NCBI RefSeq assembly: GCF_014280235.1
Contig: NZ_CP047940.1
Location: 2,046,001-2,110,000, forward strand
DNA length: 64,000 nucleotides
From: Cyanobium sp. NS01
GTDB lineage: Bacteria > Cyanobacteriota > Cyanobacteriia > PCC-6307 > Cyanobiaceae
Direction of reading: 5' to 3'
This document shows positions 45,535 through 55,882 of this stretch, piece by piece. Position 1 is the stretch's first letter. The number at the start of each line of letters is the position of its first letter. The position numbers were made by a program, and so were the translations under genes. The notes beneath the pieces were generated by a model that ran no database searches, was not told the DNA's origin, and saw nothing but the letters and a program-made list of their open reading frames with translations.

Positions 45535-46701
45535 ATGGTGGACTCCCTCATCCTCATCCTGTTCATGATCTCCGGTGCCGCCGCCGGATGGCTGGGGGTG
45601 GACCTGCTGCCCAGGGCGATGCTGGCCGAGGTGGACAACCCCGAGGGCCTGCGCACGGTGCTGGGCGGCTTCGGGGCCTTCTTCGGGCTGATCGCCGGGG
45701 TGTTCTTCGGCCAGCTGCGCCGCAGCCTGATGCGCCAGGTGCGCAGCATGCCCACCGACCTGCTGGTCAGCCGCGCCGTTGGGCTGATTCTCGGCCTGCT
45801 GGTGGCCAACCTGCTGCTGGCACCGATCCTGCTGCTCCCCCTGCCCTGGGAGGTGGTGTTCGTGAAGCCCCTAGCAGCGGTGCTGAGCAACGTGTTTTTC
45901 GGCGTGTCCGGCTACAACCTGGCCGAGGTGCATGGCCGCACCCTGCTGCGCCTGTTCAACCCCAGCAGCACCGAGGCCCTGCTGGTGGCCGAAGGGGTGC
46001 TGCAGCCTGCCAGCGCCAAGATCCTCGACACCAGCGTGGTGATCGATGGGCGCCTGCGCGGCCTGCTCGACTCCGGTGTGCTGGAGGGCCAGGTGATCGT
46101 GGCCCAGTGCGTGATCGACGAACTCCAGGCCCTGGCCGATTCCAGCAATGCCGAGAAGCGCGGCCGCGGCCGCCGCGGCCTCAAGCTGCTCACCGAGCTG
46201 CGCGAGCAGTACGTGCGCCGCCTGGTGGTGAACAGCACCCGCTACGAGGGCAAGGGGGTGGACGACAAGCTGCAGGCCCTCACCGCCGACACCGGCGGCA
46301 CCCTGCTCACCACCGACTACAACCTGGCCAAGGTGGCCGAGCTGAAGAGCCTCAAGGTGCTCAACCTCAGTGAGCTGGTGATCGCCCTGCGGCCCGAGGT
46401 GCAGCCCGGCGATGAGTTCCAGCTCAAGATCGCCCGTGAGGGCAAGGAGGCCGACCAGGGCGTGGGCTACCTGGATGACGGCACCATGGTGGTGGTGGAG
46501 GGAGCCCGCGAGAACATCGGCGAGCGCCTGCCGGTGGTGGTCACCGGCGCCCTGCAGAACCCAACCGGCCGCATCGTCTTCGCCCGGCGCGAGCCCGTGC
46601 TCCATGCCACCGCCACCGAGGCGGGCAGCCATGGCAACGAGCGGGGGGGGGAGCGATCCACACCTCCCGCCAGCAAGCGCAAGCCGAGGGCCTCCCGCTA
46701 G
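45535..46701 (+). CDS. Membrane-anchored PIN/TRAM domain protein (YacL-like)
   Basis: 388 residues. The N-terminus has about four membrane helices (residues 4-150). A PIN nuclease-like domain follows (ILDTSVVIDGRLRGLLDSGVLEG near residue 165, VIDELQALADS, GGTLLTTDYNLAKVAEL) with its acidic residues intact, then a TRAM domain (GVGYLDDGTMVVVEGARENIG) near residue 315. The order matches YacL-type integral membrane nucleases; an RNA substrate is likely but not known. ATG 45535 is used; the same frame is open to 45439. The gene diverges from hemW. Confidence 0.88.
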   Translation: MVDSLILILFMISGAAAGWLGVDLLPRAMLAEVDNPEGLRTVLGGFGAFFGLIAGVFFGQLRRSLMRQVRSMPTDLLVSRAVGLILGLLVANLLLAPILLLPLPWEVVFVKPLAAVLSNVFFGVSGYNLAEVHGRTLLRLFNPSSTEALLVAEGVLQPASAKILDTSVVIDGRLRGLLDSGVLEGQVIVAQCVIDELQALADSSNAEKRGRGRRGLKLLTELREQYVRRLVVNSTRYEGKGVDDKLQALTADTGGTLLTTDYNLAKVAELKSLKVLNLSELVIALRPEVQPGDEFQLKIAREGKEADQGVGYLDDGTMVVVEGARENIGERLPVVVTGALQNPTGRIVFARREPVLHATATEAGSHGNERGGERSTPPASKRKPRASR

Positions 46702-46732
46702 GCTCCGATCCAGTGCCTGTCAGGGTCAACGG

Positions 46733-47431
46733 ATGTCGGTGTCAGCTCCTTACTACGGCGATTCCGCCGTGATGCGCACACCGCCGCCGGACCTCCCCTC
46801 CCTGCTGCTCAAGGAGCGGATTGTGTATCTGGGCTTGCCGCTGTTCAGCGACGACGAGGCCAAGCGCCAGATGGGCATCGATGTGACCGAGCTGATCATC
46901 GCGCAACTGCTCTATCTGGAGTTCGACAACCCAGACAAGCCCATTTTCTTCTACATCAACTCCACCGGCACCTCCTGGTTCACAGGCGATGCGATCGGCT
47001 TCGAAACCGAGGCCTTCGCCATTGCTGACACGATCAGTTATGTGAAGCCACCGGTGCACACCATCTGCATCGGCCAGGCGATGGGCACCGCGGCGATGAT
47101 CCTCAGCGCCGGCACCAAGGGACAGCGGGCGGCCCTGCCCCACGCCACGATCGTGCTGCACCAACCCCGCAGCGGCGCCCGCGGTCAGGCCAGCGACATC
47201 CAGATCCGGGCCCAGGAAGTGCTGCACAACAAGCGCACCATGCTGGGCATGCTGGCCACGAACACCGGCCGCAGCGTTGAGGAGCTCTCCCGCGACTCCG
47301 ACCGCATGACCTACCTCACCGCCGACCAGGCCCTGGAGTACGGACTGATCGACCGCGTGCTCACCAGCCAGAAGGACCTCCCCAGCGGCACCCCCCTGGC
47401 CGCCCAGCGCAGCCCCGCCGGCATCGGCTGA
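46733..47431 (+). CDS. clpR: ClpR, catalytically inactive ClpP-like subunit
   Basis: A 232-residue ClpP-fold protein. At the position of the catalytic serine ([10 protein letters not shown] in ClpP) it reads QAMGTAAMIL, so the serine is replaced by glycine, while the histidine region (IVLHQPRSGARGQ) and the rest of the fold are kept. This is the ClpR subunit of cyanobacteria and plastids, which assembles with ClpP3 in a mixed heptamer ring and is served by ClpC. clpP3 follows after 60 bases, the conserved operon order. Confidence 0.93.
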   Translation: MSVSAPYYGDSAVMRTPPPDLPSLLLKERIVYLGLPLFSDDEAKRQMGIDVTELIIAQLLYLEFDNPDKPIFFYINSTGTSWFTGDAIGFETEAFAIADTISYVKPPVHTICIGQAMGTAAMILSAGTKGQRAALPHATIVLHQPRSGARGQASDIQIRAQEVLHNKRTMLGMLATNTGRSVEELSRDSDRMTYLTADQALEYGLIDRVLTSQKDLPSGTPLAAQRSPAGIG

Positions 47432-47491
47432 TCCGGGCCCAGGGCCCACCCCCCAGTTCACTCCACCACCAACACCCGCCGCCTCCCAGCC

Positions 47492-49153
<1,662 letters not shown>

Positions 49154-49154
<1 letters not shown>

Positions 49155-50188
49155 TTCCCCCCTCCCTGCTCTGGGGCAGCACCCAGGCAGGGGGCAGCCT
49201 CACCCTGGCTTCCACGGCCTGGCTGGTGAGCGGGCTCAGCCCCTCACCGCTGCTCAACAGCCTGCTGCCGGCCCTCGGCACCCTGCCGGCCCTGCTGCCG
49301 CTGCGGCGTCGTGCCTGGGCCTATGCCCTGCAGCTGCTGGCGGTGCTGGCACTGCTGGCGGTGGCAGCGGCCCAGGCGCTGCAGTGGCTGCCTGCGCCGT
49401 TGCTGCTGGCGGCATCGCTGCTGGCCGTGCTGCTGTTCGCCCTCGGCGCTGAACTCTCCGGGCTGCCCCTGCAGCGGCGACTGCTGCGCCAGCCGGGCAG
49501 CTCGATCGAGCAGCTGCGGCGCGGCTCCGACCTGGGCTCCCTGGTGGGCTATCTGCTCACGGCCCTGCTGTTCCCGGCAGCCCTGCAGTTCGGGCCGGCC
49601 CTGCTGCTGTTGCTGCCACTGGGGCTGCTGCTGGCCGTGCGGGGCCGGGGCAGGGGCCCCGCGGTCGCCGAGGGTGAGCTCCCGAAGGCTCCGGCTCAGA
49701 CCATCCCCTTCAGCCGGCTCTGCGCACTGCAGGGCCTGCTCTTCGGGGGTCTGTTCGCCCTGTTACCCCTGTGGGTGCGGGCGGTGGGCGAGGGCGACTG
49801 CTTTGATTTCGCCATGCTGCTGGCGGCCTACGGGCTCGGCCGGGGCTTGACGGGACTGCTGCCGCCCCTGAACGGGCCGCTGCGCTATGGCCTGATGGCG
49901 GTCCTGCTGGGGACGTCCCAGCTGGTTCCGGGCTGGAGCGCGGTGCTGCTGTTCCTGCCCCTGGGGGGGCTGGCCGCGGCCAGTGATGCCGCCCTGGTGG
50001 GAGCCCTGGGCCCCCTGGGAGACGCCCCCCTGCGCTGGACGGTGCTGCAGCGCTCCGGGGCGGTGGGCGGCCTGGCCGGCAGCCTCGGCATGGGTCTGCT
50101 GAGCCAGCTGCTCGGCCTCGGCCTGGCCCTGCCGCTGCAGCTGCTGGCCTTCGCGGCGCTGGCCTGGCCCCTGGGCCGCTGCCGCTGA
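49154..50188 (+). CDS. Multi-spanning membrane protein, possible MFS-type transporter
   Basis: About 345 residues, with roughly ten hydrophobic segments and very few charged residues. It resembles a reduced major-facilitator-type protein, but I see no sharp MFS motif, so substrate and family remain open. The start is doubtful: the coding frame opens right at the ilvC stop, where only ATT (49154) or CTG (49151) are available; the next GTG at 49226 would remove a membrane segment. It precedes cbiB by 34 bases. Confidence 0.6.
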
Positions 50189-50222
50189 TCCCGTTGATCC
50201 CGCCGATCCCACTTTCACGCTG

Positions 50223-51236
50223 ATGCCGCTGCTGCTGGTGTTGCAGGTGCTCACGGCCGCCCTGCTCGATCGCGGCCTGGGCGATCCCCAGCGCTGGCTC
50301 CATCCGGTGCAGGTGATGGGCTGGGGCATTGCCCGGCTGCGACGGCTGGCCGAGGGCTGGGCCGCCGGCCGCCCCGGCCGGCTGCGCCTGGCCGGGGCGG
50401 CGATCACGCTGCTGGTGGTGGGGCTCAGCGGTGCTGCCGGCTGGCTGCTGGAGCGCTGGGCGGCCCAGAGCGCCCTGGGGGTGGCGGTGCTGGTGGTGGG
50501 GCTGGCCAGCGCCCTGGCCGGCCGCAGCCTCGACGACGCCGTGAACGGGGTGCTGGCGCTGCTGCCGGCGGCGGATCCGGAGCCGGCCCGGCGGCAGCTG
50601 GGGCGCATCGTGGGCCGCGACACCGACCAGCTCAGCAGGGAGGAGATCCTGCGCGCCCTGGCAGAAACCGCCAGTGAGAACGCCGTGGACGGCCTGTTCG
50701 CTCCCCTGTTCTGGATGCTGGCCGGGGCGGTTCTGAGCCCGTTGGCACCGGGCCTGCCTGGTCCTCTGGCCCTGGGCTGGAGCTTCAAGGCGGCCAGCAC
50801 CCTCGATTCGATGCTGGGCTACCGCCGCGGCAGCCTGGCCTGGCTGGGCACGGCCGGAGCCCGGCTCGACGACCTGCTGGTGTGGCTGCCCTGCCGCCTG
50901 GTGGCCGTGAGCCTGCCGCTCGCCGCCGGCCAGGGGCTGGCGGGAGCCTGGCGGGGGCTGGAGCTCGCCCTGCGGGATGGAGCGCCCGATCCCTCGCCGA
51001 ATGCGGGGGTGTCCCAGGCGGCCTATGCCCACGCCGTGGGGGTGCAGCTGGGGGGCAGCAACCGCTATGGCGGCTGCCTGCGCCGCAAACCGCTGCTGGC
51101 GCAGGGCCGGCCGGCAGCGGATGCCGCTGCTGTGCGGCGCATGCTGCGGCTGTCGCTGCGGCTGCAAGCGCTCTGGCTGGCCGCAGCCCTTCTGGTGGCG
51201 GGGCTGCCGCCTTTCATCACGAAAGCTCTCAGCTGA
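50223..51236 (+). CDS. cbiB: Adenosylcobinamide-phosphate synthase CbiB/CobD
   Basis: A 337-residue membrane protein of late cobalamin synthesis, which joins aminopropanol phosphate to adenosylcobyric acid. Typical motifs are RWLHPVQVMGWGI near residue 24, GRDTDQLSREEILRALAETASENAVDG near residue 135 split across conserved blocks, and KAASTLDSMLGYR near residue 185. Five membrane helices are apparent. In picocyanobacteria the product feeds pseudocobalamin synthesis. It lies downstream of the unknown membrane protein on the same strand, without other cob genes nearby. Confidence 0.92.
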   Translation: MPLLLVLQVLTAALLDRGLGDPQRWLHPVQVMGWGIARLRRLAEGWAAGRPGRLRLAGAAITLLVVGLSGAAGWLLERWAAQSALGVAVLVVGLASALAGRSLDDAVNGVLALLPAADPEPARRQLGRIVGRDTDQLSREEILRALAETASENAVDGLFAPLFWMLAGAVLSPLAPGLPGPLALGWSFKAASTLDSMLGYRRGSLAWLGTAGARLDDLLVWLPCRLVAVSLPLAAGQGLAGAWRGLELALRDGAPDPSPNAGVSQAAYAHAVGVQLGGSNRYGGCLRRKPLLAQGRPAADAAAVRRMLRLSLRLQALWLAAALLVAGLPPFITKALS

Positions 51237-51286
51237 TTGCCCGGATGGACGGATCCTGCCGAAGCTGCGGGCACGTCCCAGGGCCC

Positions 51287-51529
51287 ATGCCGATTCGCGA
51301 CCTCCTTGAAGAAGCCCTCCAGGAGCCGGACATCGGGACCACAGCCTGCTTCCGGTGGCATGCCACACCCGTGGGCATCGCCGCGCTCTGGCATGCCGGC
51401 ACCGCACCCTCGGCCCCGCCCTATGAGGACGCCCTCAAGGAGGCCTTGCAGGTGGGGCTCGACCTCAGCCGCGAGGAGCGGGAATTTCACCAGATCAGCT
51501 CAGGACTGGTGCTGCTGTTTCATTCCTGA
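51287..51529 (+). CDS. Small hypothetical protein
   Basis: 80 residues starting MPIRDLLEEALQEPDIG, soluble, with no motif I recognise. An in-frame ATG at 51245 would give a 94-residue form with a CRSC pair near its start. It follows cbiB after 50 bases and its 3' end overlaps the YciI-like gene on the other strand by 30 bases. Codon use is like its neighbours. Confidence 0.6.
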   Translation: MPIRDLLEEALQEPDIGTTACFRWHATPVGIAALWHAGTAPSAPPYEDALKEALQVGLDLSREEREFHQISSGLVLLFHS

Positions 51530-51847
51530 GGCAGCGGCGGTGGCAGGCGGCGAGACCGGAGCCGGAACGCCGAACACCGGTGTCCATTCGTGCAGGGTCC
51601 AGCTCACACATCCCTGCTCGATCAGGGGATCGTGGCGCACCAGCCGGGAGGCCTGATCCCACGACCCGGCCCAGAACAGCAGCATGCCGCCGGCACCCTC
51701 AGCACCACGGCGGTCGGCCCAGTAGCCACTCACGGGGCGATGGCCCTGGGCTTCGAGCTCAGCCAACCAGGCCAGATGCAACGGCACCACCGCATCGAAG
51801 TGGGCCTTGTCCACCAGACCCTCCTCCAGCTTCACAAACCAGGGCAT
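51500..51847 (-). CDS. YciI-like protein
   Basis: About 115 residues: MPWFVKLEEGLVDKAHF, then HLAWLAELEAQGHRPVSGYW and LLFWAGSWDQASRLVRHDPL near residue 75. This is the ferredoxin-like YciI fold, with the histidine-aspartate (HDP) motif proposed to be catalytic. The physiological role is unknown. The last 20 residues are Pro/Ala-rich and unlike the family; they overlap the small gene on the opposite strand. ATG 51847 is chosen over 51859. Confidence 0.75.
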   Translation of the reverse strand: MPWFVKLEEGLVDKAHFDAVVPLHLAWLAELEAQGHRPVSGYWADRRGAEGAGGMLLFWAGSWDQASRLVRHDPLIEQGCVSWTLHEWTPVFGVPAPVSPPATAAASGMKQQHQS

Positions 51848-51904
51848 CGCTCCGCCCACCTGCGACTTCGGGCACTCTGCTACCCCTGAGCCCCAGCGGA
51901 GGCG

Positions 51905-52096
51905 TCACTCCACACTCGCCTGGCTGCGCAGACCTTCCAGCAGATCGGCCAGCAGAGACGTCATCTCAACGGGCAAGGGCACGGCGGGTTCAGCATTGGC
52001 GGCCAGCACCACCACCGCGCAGGTGTCCATCAGCCTGGAGGCCTCCTGGGCACTGAGGGACATCAGAAACTGACCGTCGTACTGGGTGATGCGCAT
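51905..52096 (-). CDS. Small hypothetical protein
   Basis: 63 residues starting MRITQYDGQFLMSLSAQEASRL written in two parts: MRITQYDGQFL and MSLSAQEASRL. It is soluble, with an amphipathic C-terminal helix (TSLLADLLEGLRSQ). I do not recognise the family. It lies upstream of the YciI-like gene on the same strand with a 57-base gap. The 235-base region upstream contains a candidate small RNA on the other strand. Confidence 0.55.
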   Translation of the reverse strand: MRITQYDGQFLMSLSAQEASRLMDTCAVVVLAANAEPAVPLPVEMTSLLADLLEGLRSQASVE

Positions 52097-52226
52097 CGCC
52101 CTCGACGAGCAACCTGGCCATCCAGACGCTAGGGCGTTCAGCAGGAGGCCGCCACGAAAGCGGCGACCCACCAGAGCCCACCCTGGAGTAGGCCTGATCC
52201 TGAGAAAGCCCGTTCACGCTCTGTAA

Positions 52227-52232
52227 TACAAT
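52227..52232 (+). promoter_or_regulatory. Putative -10 box (TACAAT) of the small RNA
   Basis: TACAAT lies in the AT-rich stretch TGTAATACAATC within otherwise GC-rich DNA, 7-8 bases before the predicted start of the terminated transcript at about 52239. No convincing -35 box is seen, which is common in cyanobacteria. Confidence 0.45.
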
Positions 52233-52238
52233 CTTTCA

Positions 52239-52286
52239 CGAAGACGTTCCTCTGGGCGGGCACCCTCTTGGGTACCGCCTTTTTTC
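52239..52286 (+). ncRNA. Candidate stand-alone small RNA of about 48 nt
   Basis: Between the -10-like TACAAT (52227-52232) and a textbook terminator (52255-52285) lies a short unstructured leader (GAAGACGTTCCTCTGG) with no ORF. No gene on the plus strand ends upstream within 700 bases, so the terminator is not explained by a coding gene. The layout matches the short Yfr-type RNAs of picocyanobacteria, but I cannot confirm membership of a known family from sequence alone. Confidence 0.5.
52255..52285 (+). terminator. Rho-independent terminator of the candidate small RNA
   Basis: Stem GGCGG (52255-52259) pairs with CCGCC (52275-52279) and ACCC (52262-52265) with GGGT (52270-52273) around a TCTT loop, followed by six T residues (52280-52285). 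It is oriented for plus-strand transcription. Confidence 0.8.
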
Positions 52287-52331
52287 TTGCCTGGTCCTGG
52301 GGCGCCGTTGGGCACGCCCAGCGGTGCTGGC

Positions 52332-53621
52332 TCAGGGGGTTGGTGGGGCTGGCTTGAACAGCAGCAGCTTGCGCCCCTGTCCGTCCTGGAGCAGCAGGTT
52401 GCGCTTGTCGATGCTCCAGCGGCGCACCTGGCCCAGCGCCTCCATGTAGCGCTGCTCCATGGCCATCAGCGCAGCTGGGCAGGCCATCTTGGTGCTGGCC
52501 AGCTCGGAAAAGCGGAGTTGTTCGCCCTCGAGCTGGAAGCCGCCGATGAGCCGGTTGCAGCCGCCGCTGCCACTCACCCGGTCGGCGTCGGCATCGAGCC
52601 GCAGCTCAGGGCCATCCCCATCCTGCAGGGCCTGCAGCCTCCAGAGCGTGCCCCTCAGGCTGGGCCCGGGCGCTGGGGCAGCCGAAGGCATGGCGGCGCC
52701 ATCGGTCTTCGGGCAGCCCTCGCCGGGGTGCACCCCCACGAAACGCTCCACCACCAGGGTGCGCCGCAGCCCCTGACCGGGCTCGGCGGAGGGGCGCTGG
52801 CTGATCAGTCCCTCCAGATTCACCAGCAGCGGCTGGCCGGCCGATCCCGCCGCCTGGGCCCCCAGGTAGGCCCGCTCCAGCGCCAGATAGTCGGCCTCCA
52901 TCGACACCGGCAGGCGCGCGCCGGTGGCACAGAGCCGGATGCTGGCGGCATCGGCCAGGTAGCGGAACATCCCCTGCAGATGGAGGCGGGGCTCAATCGG
53001 CTCCGCTGCCGGCAGCCGCATCAGGCGATCGTTCAGGGATGAGCGGATCGGCTCACCCTGCAGGTCGAGCTTGCGCAGGGCGGCACCGCCGTCGATGGGT
53101 TGCAGCAGCACGGGTGCTTCCCGGCCGCCCCGCAGCACCAGGCGAGGCCCCTGCGGCTCCAGGCGCCAGCGGCCGATGTCATCAAAGCTGTTGGGGGCAG
53201 GGCGATCCAGAAAAGTCTGGCGCAGCTGGAAGCTGCCATCGCTGAACAGGTCCACCTGCCAGCGGCTGCGGCCGCTGGCGGCGGGCAGTTCGCCGCGCCA
53301 GCTGGCCGGCAGACGGCCGAGGGCTGCCTGCGCGGATGGCTGGCGGCCCGTGGGGCTCAGATCACCCTCGCTGTAGGGGATGGAGAAACGAAAAGGCGGC
53401 TGGCCGGCGGGCTCCAGGCGCACCTGGCCCAGCGGAGTGGCGGGGGCATCGACCCGGGCGATGTCCTCGATCACCACCTCAAACACCGCATCGGGAGGCA
53501 GGGCGATCCGCTCCCGGTCACTGCCCGTGCCCGAGAGCGTGCCGGCCTGGGCGGGGGCCTGCAGCACCAGCGCCGCCGTGAGGATCCCTCCAACCAGGCA
53601 AACAGGGCTGTGATGCTTCAT
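52332..53621 (-). CDS. Secreted protein with YbaY-like and META domains
   Basis: A 429-residue protein with a signal peptide (LVGGILTAALVLQAPAQAG). Residues 35-110 resemble the YbaY/lipoprotein chaperone-like fold (ALPPDAVFEVVIEDIARVDAP, PFRFSIPY). A middle section (115-310) resembles NlpE-type copper/stress lipoproteins (FSDGSFQLRQTF, RWRLEPQGPRLVL). Residues 325-425 form a META domain (LRGTLWRLQALQDGDGPEL, GCNRLIGGFQLEGEQLRF, TKMACPAALMAMEQRY). No lipobox cysteine is seen at the cleavage site. A periplasmic stress role is plausible. The 5' end is preceded by tRNA-Ser. Confidence 0.8.
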   Translation of the reverse strand: MKHHSPVCLVGGILTAALVLQAPAQAGTLSGTGSDRERIALPPDAVFEVVIEDIARVDAPATPLGQVRLEPAGQPPFRFSIPYSEGDLSPTGRQPSAQAALGRLPASWRGELPAASGRSRWQVDLFSDGSFQLRQTFLDRPAPNSFDDIGRWRLEPQGPRLVLRGGREAPVLLQPIDGGAALRKLDLQGEPIRSSLNDRLMRLPAAEPIEPRLHLQGMFRYLADAASIRLCATGARLPVSMEADYLALERAYLGAQAAGSAGQPLLVNLEGLISQRPSAEPGQGLRRTLVVERFVGVHPGEGCPKTDGAAMPSAAPAPGPSLRGTLWRLQALQDGDGPELRLDADADRVSGSGGCNRLIGGFQLEGEQLRFSELASTKMACPAALMAMEQRYMEALGQVRRWSIDKRNLLLQDGQGRKLLLFKPAPPTP

Positions 53622-53677
53622 GGCCAGGCTGATGGACAACGGGGTCTCGGAGCGGGGCCTGGAAGTCGGGTGGGAAA

Positions 53678-53762
53678 CGGAGAGGGTGGGATTCGAACCC
53701 ACGGAAGGTTGCCCTTCAAACGATTTCGAGTCGTTCGCTTTCGACCACTCAGCCACCTCTCC
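53678..53762 (-). tRNA. tRNA-Ser (anticodon CGA)
   Basis: On the minus strand the acceptor stem GGAGAGG pairs with CCTCTCC followed by discriminator G (53678). The anticodon arm is AACGA-CTCGAAA-TCGTT with anticodon CGA, a long serine-type variable arm follows, and the T arm is GTGGG-TTCGAAT-CCCAC. Length is 85 nt. Confidence 0.95.
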
Positions 53763-53803
53763 AGCCAGGAGCCCGAAGCTCCGGCCACGACTTTACGGAC
53801 CGC

Positions 53804-55828
53804 TCAGCCCCAGCCCTGCTGCAGCCAGCCCCGCGGGCCGCTGGCGCTCCAGCCCGGCGGGGCATCGGCCGGCCCGCCGCCGCTCAGCCAGATGGCTCCG
53901 CGGCTGGCGGCGGTCACGGCCTGGCGCTCGGGCCGCCGCGGCAGCACCCCCAGCCAGATGCCGTCCCAAGCCTTGGCTTCGGTGGCCCGCCAGGCCCTGA
54001 GGGCCTGGCGGTCGGGTAGCAGCAGCCAGCGCCGCTGCCCCAGCACGAGGCTGATGGCCCGGCTGTCGGCGCTGAGGGGCTCGGCCACCAGCCCTGGGCT
54101 GCCCAGCCACTGGCCAGGCTGCAGCGGCAGGCTGCCATCGGCACTGGCCAGCACCAGCCCCGCCTGGGCCTGCCAGCAGGCGGGCTCGGCCGGGGCCACG
54201 GGATCCAGCAGCAGAGCCCAGTCCAGGCGGGGGATGCCGAAACCGGTGGCGAGCTGGCGGGCCTGACGGCAACTGAAGCCATCGGCCTGGAGGCTCACCA
54301 GCGCCGCCCGGCCCTGGTGGCGGGCCAGCAGCAGGTCGCGGTGGCCCTGGTGCACCAGCACGAGCTGGTCGGCCCGCAGCAGGGCCAGGTGGCCCAGGGC
54401 CGCCAGCAGCAGCAGCGCCGGCGCCAGCCGGCGGCCCAGCCGCGGCAGGCCCGCGGGGCCCGGCAAACTCAGCCCCAGCAGACCTGCGGCGAGCAGCAGC
54501 ACCAGCAGGGGCTCCGGCCTGCCCAGCTGCCACTGGGCCATGGGCAGCGCCGCGAAGCCCTTCACCACGAGCACCAGCAGGCCAGAGCACCAGGCCACCG
54601 GCGGCAACAGCAGGCCGAGCAGGGGAGGCACCAGCACGGCCACCAGGGCCAGGGCCATCGCCCCCAGGGTGAGGGGGGTGAGCAGCGGCGCCGCCACCAG
54701 ATTGGCCGGCACGGCGTAGAGGGGCACCACGCCGAAGTGGAACAGCTGCAGCGGCAGGGTCCAGAGCGAGGCGGCGAGGGGCACGGCGCTGGCGGCGGCG
54801 AGCCAGCCCGGGCACCAGGGCGGCAGCCGGCGGCGCAGGCCCTGCTCCAGGGGAGAGGCGCAGACCACGAGAGCGGCCGTGGCCACCACGCTGAGCTGGA
54901 AGCCCACATCGGCCAGCCACTCGGGCCGCCACAGCAACAGAATCAGGGCACTGGCCATCAGGATCCCAAAGGGCCGCCCGCGGCCGCCGCTCTCCAGCAC
55001 CGCCAGGGCCAGGCCGCCCATCAGCACGGCCCGCAGCACCGAGGGCTGCGGGCCGGCCAGCAGCACGAACAGCAGCATGGCCGCGCCAGCCAGCCCCAGC
55101 CGCGGCCAGCGCGGCAGGCGGCGCCCCAGGGGGAGCACCGCTCCCAGCAGCACGCTGAGATGGAAGCCGGAGGCGGCCAGGGCATGGGAGAGTCCCGCGG
55201 CGCGGAAGGCCTCCTTGAGCTCCAGCGGCAGGGGCACCCGCGCGCTGCCGAGCACCAGGGCCGCCAGCAGCCCGCCCCGCTCCGCTCCCACGCCAGCCAG
55301 CAGCCGCTGGGCCAGCTGGCGGCGCAGGTCGGCCAGGGGAGTTGGGGGACGGGCCAGCACCGTGGCCTGCTCCACCTGCAGCTGGGTGGCCGCCCCCTGG
55401 CGCCGCAGCCGCTCCGCCGGCCCGGCCAGGAGCGGGTGGGGAGCCGGCTGAGGCTGCCTGAGCCGGCCATGGGCCTCGACGCGCCAGCCCTGCTGGAGGC
55501 CGCCGCAGGAGGCCAGGCGCAGCTCGGTGCGCCCCTGGGGCAGCTGCAGCAGGGCCCGGCAGGTCCCATCCGGCCCCGTCGGCTGGGGATCACTGAGCAG
55601 GGTGCCGCGCAGCGTCACGACCAGTGGAGCGCCGCCACCAGCCCCTGGGGCATCGAGCTGCCACACCGGATCCCCGGGGGCCGCCAGGGGCGGCGTGAGC
55701 GACACCCACAGGGCCCGCAGCAGCACCAGCGCCACCAGGGCCGCCCAGACGATCCGCCGCCGCCTGGGGCGCGACCGCGATGGTGGCACTGGCACGGGCT
55801 CTCGCAGCGGGCCTGAGGGCAATCCCAT
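53804..55828 (-). CDS. comEC: ComEC/Rec2 DNA-uptake channel protein
   Basis: A 674-residue polytopic membrane protein for import of single-stranded DNA in natural transformation. A basic N-terminus and one helix precede an OB-like periplasmic domain (residues 50-165), then the competence domain with ALAASGFHLSVLLGAVLP near residue 215 and about eight helices. The C-terminal 170 residues correspond in position to the metallo-beta-lactamase-like domain, but I see no HxHxDH metal motif, so that domain seems degenerate. ATG 55828 is used. The gene is read leftwards downstream of glyQ. Confidence 0.88.
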   Translation of the reverse strand: MGLPSGPLREPVPVPPSRSRPRRRRIVWAALVALVLLRALWVSLTPPLAAPGDPVWQLDAPGAGGGAPLVVTLRGTLLSDPQPTGPDGTCRALLQLPQGRTELRLASCGGLQQGWRVEAHGRLRQPQPAPHPLLAGPAERLRRQGAATQLQVEQATVLARPPTPLADLRRQLAQRLLAGVGAERGGLLAALVLGSARVPLPLELKEAFRAAGLSHALAASGFHLSVLLGAVLPLGRRLPRWPRLGLAGAAMLLFVLLAGPQPSVLRAVLMGGLALAVLESGGRGRPFGILMASALILLLWRPEWLADVGFQLSVVATAALVVCASPLEQGLRRRLPPWCPGWLAAASAVPLAASLWTLPLQLFHFGVVPLYAVPANLVAAPLLTPLTLGAMALALVAVLVPPLLGLLLPPVAWCSGLLVLVVKGFAALPMAQWQLGRPEPLLVLLLAAGLLGLSLPGPAGLPRLGRRLAPALLLLAALGHLALLRADQLVLVHQGHRDLLLARHQGRAALVSLQADGFSCRQARQLATGFGIPRLDWALLLDPVAPAEPACWQAQAGLVLASADGSLPLQPGQWLGSPGLVAEPLSADSRAISLVLGQRRWLLLPDRQALRAWRATEAKAWDGIWLGVLPRRPERQAVTAASRGAIWLSGGGPADAPPGWSASGPRGWLQQGWG

Positions 55829-55882
55829 GGCCCCAGCGTTGCCACGGCGGCTTCATGCCCTCTGCCGCCCCCGGGCCAACCC

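Noticed and set aside
44157-46373. Open frame of 738 codons on the plus strand
   Set aside because: It is antisense to hemW and then out of frame in the PIN/TRAM gene; Gln/His/Pro-rich and without motifs.
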